Part shown: one piece after another, positions 57,860 through 64,000 of the stretch
Layout: each line of letters opens with the position of its first letter
Position numbering within the stretch: position 1 is the stretch's first letter
From: Patiria miniata
Lineage: Eukaryota; Echinodermata; Asteroidea; Valvatida; Asterinidae
Length of the DNA: 64,000 nt
Direction: 5' to 3'
NCBI RefSeq assembly: GCF_015706575.1
Contig: NW_024037063.1
Coordinates: 18,042,927-18,106,926, forward strand
The notes under the pieces: generated by a model
Database searches by the model: none
What the model was told of the DNA's origin: nothing
What the model saw: the letters and a program-made list of their open reading frames with translations, nothing else
Translations under genes and position numbers: made by a program

Positions 57860-58181
57860 ACTTTCTTTTTTGGTTGAGTGTATCTCTTCATCTTATCACC
57901 AATGAGCTTATCCCTGTAATTCACTGAATACAGCAGCTTATCCCACTCCTGGTTTTCATACTTGGCTGGGTTCCTTTTTTTAATCCTATGTCTCCAACAC
58001 TCTTTCTTCTTTTTGGCACTGCTTGCGAAGTTGAAGGAGCATATTCTACATGACTGCTTGTTGTGGGTACTGCAGACGAGGTTGAAGGGTCACCATCCGG
58101 CTGATCATCTGAACGTCGATTCTTACGCCTCTTCTCTTGTTTCCTTAAAACCGACCGTAGTGATAGTCTTGGAGGTGGCAT
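57860..58181 (-). pseudogene. N-terminal exon-like ORF (basic, serine/proline-rich)
   Basis: Starts MPPPRLSLRSVLRKQEKRR, then a low-complexity SSAVPTTSS region. A different frame continues KYENQEWDKLLYSVNYRDKL then IGDKMKRYTQP, which resembles the N-terminal region of transposon-related proteins. The change of frame near 57970 indicates decay or a missed intron. Probably the 5' end of the family at 55.3-57.0 kb or of the finger ORF at 57.4 kb. Confidence 0.45.
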
Positions 58182-58473
58182 GATGCGATTGAACGATTGA
58201 ACATAAAAACATTAAAAAATTCTTCACAAGTTTGATAAAAGTCACATTTAATAATACCGAATGAGCTTCATCAAAAAGTCAAAATTGATGACGACAGTTG
58301 GGAACCTGTTATTTTGGCAAAAAGTTCTCGTGCCGACATGGTTTTATTACGGCAGTTTGCGCTGTGCAACAAGTGCGAGTGTTTTACACCGTGTTGTACA
58401 TAATGTATGTGCATCTCTGCGTGAAATCCTTCATGATAAGCCTGAAAACTTTTACCTGAACAAATTAGCAAAC

Positions 58474-58985
58474 TTATACATAAATTGTAGTGTATGACTG
58501 TCTATTGAAAGAGTAGGCAATTGTAGCAACTACAAACAAGAGACATTCCTCCTGCTGCACAATCTGGCCGTCCAGGTGGACAAACTTGAAGTGCTGTTCT
58601 TCCACGTGCATGGGGTGCAGAGTGTTTTCAGTTCTGTGCAGGTTGGATGGCGCTTTTAACAACTCATGGGACTTCGTGGAGGTAAAGGACTGGGGGAGTT
58701 GATTCCAATCAACTACTGTCCAGGGGAAGAAAGAGTTTTGGGTACTTGGTAGTTCTGGTCTCTTGCCACCGGTAGGCTTCCTGATTGAAGTGGCAACTAG
58801 AGTGGTCAGCTGTTCTTTTGTTAAGCTGGATGGTGACAGGAGAATTTCCGATGTGGATTTGATAAAAGTGGGTAAGTCTGGTGTTTTTGCCGCGTATCTG
58901 CTAAGGAATCCCATTTTAACGTCTTGATCATCTTGGTGACACTGGATGTACGCCAGTAATCTTTGTTACAAAGTCATTTTTTCAG
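58474..58985 (-). pseudogene. Coding-like ORF with a LINE-tail-like end
   Basis: Open from about 58965 (LLAYIQCHQDDQDVKMGFLS) through ATG 58914 to 58474. The second half contains NSFFPWTVVDWNQLPQSFTS, which fits the C-terminal SFFPRT..WN.LP block of CR1/Jockey-like LINE proteins. The first half is of another, unrecognised origin. This suggests a LINE fragment joined to other coding sequence. Confidence 0.45.
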
Positions 58986-59025
58986 TTTTTTTAAGACCTT
59001 GCCGTCAGAAAAACGAAGGGTTCCC

Positions 59026-60420
59026 CTATAGACGCATGACTTCATGTACATGGTTTGCAAGGACATGCATATACATGTAGGGAGTTACATCTTTTGCCAA
59101 GTACACATTCTGGTACAACATTACCCATTCCTTAGCTGACGACTGAAATTCATCAATCTCAGTTGATGCAGAATCTTTGTTCAACTGACCTATCAATGAT
59201 CTGAAACTATTCCAGAGGGTTTGAATTTGTGGTAACTTTGGGTGGTCTGGAATGATTACAGCCAGATCAATTTTTGCCAAAATTTGCCTGTGTTCTGGTC
59301 CTGTAAAAGTCTGTGCCTGGATTTTTTAATCTTTTACTGCATTTCTCTAGTCGGTTTTTTTTCCAAGACATTAATGAAATTCTGAAATTGCATTAGATTG
59401 CTGCAGGTTTCTAATTTGAGGTTTGGATTTAGCCATGTAATATTATCTCACTGCTGGAGGTAAAATGTCACTTGATACACTAGTTGATCCATGATCCTCA
59501 AGAACAAATGTAACGTGTCTGGGATGACTTTAACAATGGGGACAGAATTGCGGTTACATTTGGTTTTTGACTTCAGCTTCGGGAGCATTCAGTGATTTCT
59601 TCGACCGTTCTTGCTCCCTCACTTGTATCTGCCATTGACCCAACTTTAGTCATGTCTGCCCATTCAAGTTTTGGACATTTACACCAGAGACAAGAGAATA
59701 TAGATGCAAAACCCCCTATGCCAGTGATTTGATTGAGAAATTTTAGATCACCGCCCAGGAGGTTTTCAATGCTAATCACCTTTTCCCCAAGTGGAACCGA
59801 ATCCAAACTGTTAAACTCGTCTATCAATTCCCTCAAAGCTTCTTTATACATTCTTCCGTCGGGGTCTACCCGATGTTCCCCAATACCGATGTTCCCCACT
59901 ACCGATGTTCCCCGAAATCCTTAGGATTAGGGTTAGGGTTGGGTTGGTTTAGGTTATGGGGTAGGGATTTCGGGGAACATCGGTATTGGAAAACATCGGT
60001 ATTGGGGAACATAGGTATGCACCCCTCCTGTCTCTGGGCACTGCACTATAGCAAGCAGGTAATTCCTGCGCTGACTGACAGTGTTCGTCACCGATGGTAT
60101 AAGTCACATTTATGAGATGTTTTTTGGTTCCTGCCCATGTTCCATCGCCACATAGCCTTATTTTCACTGTTCCATCCTGAATAAGATACTAATTCAAAGG
60201 ATTGCCTAACATGCCTAAGGTTTGAACCAGGTGACCAGCCAGTGACTTAAAAACACCCTTGTACTTTCCAACCAAAGTCTTGATTTCAAACGTGCTGTTT
60301 TGCTCACATCTTCTTTGCCTTATGTTACACATTCTGGGCGGGAACTAATTCGTTGGGCAATTTCATGGTATGCTTTATCTGCAATGTTAAAGGAGTCCGG
60401 TTGGCATTTTCGGTAAAAAT
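59026..60420 (-). pseudogene. DDE-like transposase gene interrupted by a hairpin element
   Basis: Coding blocks from high to low coordinate. 60300-60420 has NIADKAYHEIAQRI. 60020-60167 has KIRLCGDGTWAGTKKHLINV. 59573-59870 has LLGGDLKFLNQITGIGGFAS then CLWCKCPKLEWADMTKVGSM and EGARTVEEI. 59026-59280 has LPQIQTLWNSFRSLIGQLNK then SSAKEWVMLYQNV and DVTPYM. GDGT and GGD.KFL are the candidate catalytic Asp positions, and C.WCKC is the family's zinc-binding motif. The family is common and unnamed in sponges, cnidarians and other marine animals. A 150-bp hairpin element sits between the GDGT and GGD blocks. Confidence 0.6.
59870..60020. mobile_element. Hairpin element with GATGTTCCCC ends and TTAGGG-like centre
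   Basis: The left side is three tandem copies of ACCGATGTTCCCCAATA-type words. The right side is their inverse, GGGGAACATCGGTATTGG, also three times. The centre reads TTAGGATTAGGGTTAGGG and then degenerates. It interrupts the transposase frame. No clear target duplication. Confidence 0.75.
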
Positions 60421-60424
60421 TGGC

Positions 60425-62265
60425 TTAAAATGGTACCAAAATGAAGTCTAGCAGGTTTACAAAAAGACCTACACAGAGCAGAAATGTATCCTTGTCATCA
60501 AAGATTTGAGTAAATCGATTGAAATAGATCAGAACATCAAACAAAATATGAGAATTAACATGGTTCATGCGACCAGTAAAATCTTCAGCGGAAGCTGTGT
60601 CATGGGCAAGTCTGGTGCCAGTCCCCGCAGTACGCGAGTGCCTCGGTTTGCAATAGGTCCGTAGAATGCAAAGCAAAGTACAGCCGAAATTAAGGGCAAA
60701 GTACAGCCGAAAATGCAAGGGCAAATACAACCGAAAATGCAAGGCTACCAAATTTGGGAGCAGGTAAAACACCTACAAGAAAATCAATGAATCATAATTG
60801 AAATACATCTCAATGTGAACAGTCAAATATATTTTTACAAAATTATGTCTCCAGAAAAAGTGTCAAGCACATCACAATGAACAAAGAATGAACATTTGTG
60901 TGATTCTAGTCATAGACTTTCAGACCAGATTTAACAGTTAACAGACACAATGAATTTATTACAAACACTACAATTTCAGAACAATATAAAGGTGACTCGT
61001 ACCTTAATTAAAAGGTGTTTTACTTGCACTTGCCTGATAAGCATCACAAGGTGAAAGTAAGTCTTCTTGTGTCGCAATGATGTCACTGTAAAGCAACATA
61101 ATTTTCAACATGAATATCATGCAATTACATGCAATTCACATGTAAAGGCAACAAGACCATGATTGACAATAAAACTACCAGAAATGTATACATTTCACAA
61201 GCAAAATAATTGCAAACTGTCAGTTTAGTTTGTATATCAAAGGTTTTCCACACTCACCAAATTTTGGCAGTTAATGAATAACGATTCCCACAGATGAGTT
61301 GTGTTTTCAGTGAATTTGTGCAATGACAAGTGACATTGTGGGTCATGTTACGTCATCTTAAAGGTCATTTTACTTGGGATGTGCCTAGACAGGGGCATGT
61401 TATCGGTGAAAATTTAAATGCCGTCATGATGTCATCATCATGTGGTGTTTTAAGTGCTGTTTATTTTTTTTATTTTTTTTTTTACATTTTTTAACTGCAT
61501 CTAGCGAACAATACAAAAAATCTAGTTGTAACAAGTTCGGTAGGTCGTGATAATGATCAATGAATTAAAAAAAGTGTGTGACATTATAATATGGCATAAA
61601 TAATGCAGTTTCATAAAGATTAGGTTCCATTCACATGGAACTTTGTTCTTACATCAAATAGATCATTTGCATGACTGCACATTGACAAAAAATAAACCTA
61701 GAAAAGAAAAAAATTGACGTGCAGAAAAGCCCTGAGATGTTCTGTTTACAATCGGACATCTAGATCTACATGTACATGTACATGTACTTGAAGCATTCAT
61801 TTCTGTGGCAGCATTCACATCAAATTGCTTACTGATAGTTCCGTGGCCAGTCTGCTACTAATTAGTCTACTAGCAGCTTACAGAGCTATAAGAATTGGAC
61901 AGTTCATTTCTGTCTGTGTCATTTATCCTAAGAACCATCATCGTTAATCCTGACATGTAAGGTGGCAGTTTTGTGGCTTTTTTGTGGCTGTGTTGGGGTG
62001 AAATCTGGTGTTTTGGTGGTTGAGTTTTTACTAATTTATGTTGGGGTATAGACCTTTCTACATGAATGAGGCTACTATTGCCAGATAATGTCTCAATTTG
62101 ACTTCTTTTGTTTTACATTAGGACTTCCAAAAGTGAAGGGACTAATATCGACTATCCACCCAAAATAAACTATGTAATATTTGTTTTACTGTACATATGT
62201 ACATGTGCACTTCATACATATTCACCAACATTTTGTAGAGGTACGCATCAGAAATCTGTTCATGT
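60425..62265. other. Intergenic, no gene supported
   Basis: An open minus frame at 60425-60772 contains imperfect short repeats (LHFRLYLPLHFRLYF) and no recognised domain. 61440-61500 has poly-T and 61770-61800 has TACATG repeats. Nothing else is supported. Confidence 0.45.
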
Positions 62266-62279
62266 AGCTGGGGTGATGT

Positions 62280-62348
62280 TAGCCCAGGTTGGACGATGTC
62301 TTCATTGCATTACGACTGCGTGTACACAGCAGAGTCCAACCTGGGCTA
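62280..62348. repeat. Short foldback (TAGCCCAGGTTGGAC arms)
   Basis: TAGCCCAGGTTGGAC at 62280 and GTCCAACCTGGGCTA at 62334 form a 15-bp perfect stem around about 39 bp. Confidence 0.7.
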
Positions 62349-62459
62349 GGGTGATGTATTCGCATGCTCACTACCCCGTGCGCTAGTTTCACGTTTGCTT
62401 TAGCACATACATGTACATAGTAGACTAGCGCGCGGTGACCTGTGCGCTAGTATACAAGT

Positions 62460-62612
62460 ATTGAGTGGCTCAGAGTGAAATGGGAGGAATATTATGGCAA
62501 GGTAAAATCTGGACTCTTCCATTTCACGAGGCGAGGCCGAGTGAACTGGAAAAGTCCAGATTTTACCGAGCGATAATATTCCTCCCATTTCACAATTTAA
62601 AGCCACTCAATA
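62460..62612. mobile_element. Foldback MITE-like element, 153 bp
   Basis: The left arm ATTGAGTGGCT, then GTGAAATGGGAGGAATATT and GGTAAAATCTGGACT, pairs with the right arm ending AGCCACTCAAT. Arms of about 55 bp match with a few differences. Confidence 0.75.
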
Positions 62613-62618
62613 TTTGTT

Positions 62619-62990
62619 TTATATGTAACTGACATATAGATCCTTGTCATTTGATATATTTGAACTTTTATTTCACTACAAAATTGATGGGAAAAGTATT
62701 TCTCTCTTCCAAACCACCCTTTCACGAAAATGTTTGAACCCCACTCTGTAGCGCTGGCTCTGTGGAACAATACGCGCTACGCGCAACGCTGAACGCGCAC
62801 ACCAGCATGCCTTTGCACACAAATACCGCGTCTTGGAACAAGAATGATCTGAACTGTTAAGTAGTATTTCCCATTCCCCATGGGCGGATAGTACTTTTTG
62901 AGACCCGGCATGAATGGGAGTAATAGCGAATGTCACGTGATGTGAGTTCCACCAATCAAATGACAAGGATATGTATGTCGGTTATATAAT
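62619..62990. mobile_element. Adjacent element with 38-bp inverted arms
   Basis: TAACTGACATATAGATCCTT then GTCATTTGAT near 62625-62655 pairs with ATCAAATGACAAGGAT and then ATGTATGTCGGTTATA near 62955-62985. It is directly adjacent to the previous foldback, so the two may be halves of one composite. Confidence 0.6.
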
Positions 62991-63126
62991 CTAATTTGGC
63001 TCTTGACTACCATGAATATGTATGAGGTATAGTATTTTTATGATAAATGTAATGCTGGGCTAATGATTTTTGCTTCATTTAGTGGAAACTAAAGGAGTTT
63101 CCCTTTTGAAATTGACATCCAGTTGC

Positions 63127-63448
63127 CAAGGGCGGATCCAGAACACAATTTTTTGGGGGGGGCCAGAAAAAAAATTTTTGTCTCCCAAAAAGTGGGTTTA
63201 AAAATTACGGCATGGGGTTCGGGGCCCGCTTAAGGGCCCGAAAATTTTTTGGATTCTCGATGCTCTGTGGTGCGATCTGAGGCAATTTCTGACCACTTTA
63301 GCAAATGTTTTTTGAGGAAAAGATGGTGGTGTACTCATTGCCTGCCTTTATGCGACGTCACATAAAAAAACAACAATTGGTTTCGTTTTTTTTGGGGAGG
63401 GGGGGGCCATGGCCCCCTTTGGCCCCCCCCCCCCTGGATCCGCCCTTG
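63127..63448. mobile_element. hAT-like MITE, family C
   Basis: 322 bp with ends CAAGGGCGGATCCAG and CTGGATCCGCCCTTG, flanked by a perfect 8-bp duplication CCAGTTGC (63119-63126 and 63449-63456). The interior shares GGGGTTCGGGGCCCGCTTAA and the GAGGCAATTTCTGACCACTT module with the element nested at 51.5-52.2 kb. Confidence 0.9.
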
Positions 63449-63499
63449 CCAGTTGCAATCCTTATATTATTTAATGTAAAAGGTGAAATCATCCTCAAA

Positions 63500-63580
63500 G
63501 TTGAACAAAGAAGTTGACTGTTGCAGGGTTTGAACCTGTTACCTTCAGATTTCCTTAACAGAGCTATCCAGCCCTATGTT
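63500..63580 (-). repeat. tRNA-like SINE head, third
   Basis: The minus strand reads GGATAGCTCTGTTAAGG and then AACAGGTTCAAACCCTGC, A-box and B-box positions with T-arm pairing. The 5' stem does not pair, so it is a SINE head rather than a tRNA gene. Confidence 0.55.
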
Positions 63581-63599
63581 GACAGTTCCCCATTTTGTC

Positions 63600-64000
63600 A
63601 ATGTCTTTGTTCAAAAGTACTAGTCAGTTTCCCAATGTTCTGATTTGTTTGAAATTTTATGTTAAATAATTAACAGTGAAATAAAAATATTGTAACCAAA
63701 TAAAAATATGAAATATGTTGTATTGTTTGTTATTTCTTGTTGTTTCTTTTTCTTTTTTTGTTTTGTTTTGGTGAAGGACTTGTCAAACTTTAAAGTTGCT
63801 TTTCAACAAATTTGAATTTTTTTTCTATTAATACATTTTCAATTGTGTATATTTTATTTCAACCCAAAAAAATCCCTTTCCCCCCCCCCTTTTTTTTGGA
63901 CTTCTGCAACCCTCTGGGGAAAAAAAAGTGTTCTTTTTGTTTTGGGCACAAACAGATCTGCTTTACAGTTTAAAGGTTTTTCATCCTAGTTGACCCAGTT
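63600..64000. other. Window end, simple sequence
   Basis: T-rich and A-rich runs plus a C10 tract; no feature supported. Confidence 0.5.

Noticed and set aside
1-64000. CRISPR array, rRNA or operon structure
   Set aside because: The repeats are tandem satellites or transposon ends with introns and SINEs around them; nothing suggests a prokaryotic sequence.

Overview
This is eukaryotic, AT-rich, intron-bearing animal DNA, mostly repeats with a few sparse genes. Frequent short words such as TAGGCCTA and GCGCCCTCT, an SLC7 cationic amino acid transporter, an ISG12/IFI27-like gene and a P2X7-tail-like gene suggest a marine invertebrate, most likely a deuterostome (echinoderm, hemichordate or lancelet). 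The phylum is a guess from sequence style. No rRNA gene, CRISPR array or convincing functional tRNA gene was seen.

Region by region: 0.5-3.7 kb holds a complete three-exon SLC7-type transporter gene (+). 4-10 kb is intergenic, with a tRNA-derived SINE, a large degenerate minisatellite (7.0-7.8 kb) and a small hAT-like element with an 8-bp target duplication. 10.0-10.9 kb holds a three-exon gene for a small secreted cysteine-rich protein (+). 11-13 kb is a roughly 700-bp-period tandem repeat. 13.3-15.7 kb has unrecognised exon-like ORFs and a 53-bp perfect hairpin flanked by 9-bp direct repeats. 16-20.4 kb holds further MITE-like and duplicated repeats. At 20.9-21.4 kb an SGNH-hydrolase-like pseudogene (-) abuts a 5.2-kb terminal-inverted-repeat element (21.4-26.6 kb) whose two ends carry arrays of a short AACGT-centred motif.

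From 27.3 to 33.0 kb two nearly identical 2.36-kb direct repeats flank about 1 kb of Ty3/Gypsy-type gag and pol remnants (-). This looks like a young but internally reduced LTR-type element; a related, older, rearranged fossil lies at 38.4-40.9 kb. Between them are a P2X7-C-terminal-domain-like gene (33.4-35.0 kb, -) and a hAT transposon with perfect 8-bp target duplication and a transposase C-terminal domain (36.7-38.2 kb).

From 40.9 to 44 kb are copies of a dispersed coding-like repeat and a decayed DDE transposase gene (-). 45.7 kb has a six-copy 44-bp satellite. An ISG12/IFI27-like gene (+) is at 48.0-48.4 kb. 48.6-52.3 kb contains several G-tract-rich hAT-like miniature elements, one nested in another. 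From 52.4 to 60.4 kb the minus strand carries remnants of several transposase-like gene families: a DUF7869-type segment tandemly amplified in 132-bp (44-codon) steps, a spliced gene of a widespread transposon-related family, and a DDE-like transposase split by a small hairpin element with a TTAGGG-like centre. 60.4-64 kb is mostly non-coding, with nested foldbacks, a tRNA-like SINE and one more hAT-like miniature element.

The likely ordinary host genes are the SLC7 transporter, the secreted protein, the ISG12-like gene and perhaps the P2X7-tail-like gene. Nearly everything else is mobile DNA in different stages of decay, often inserted into one another.
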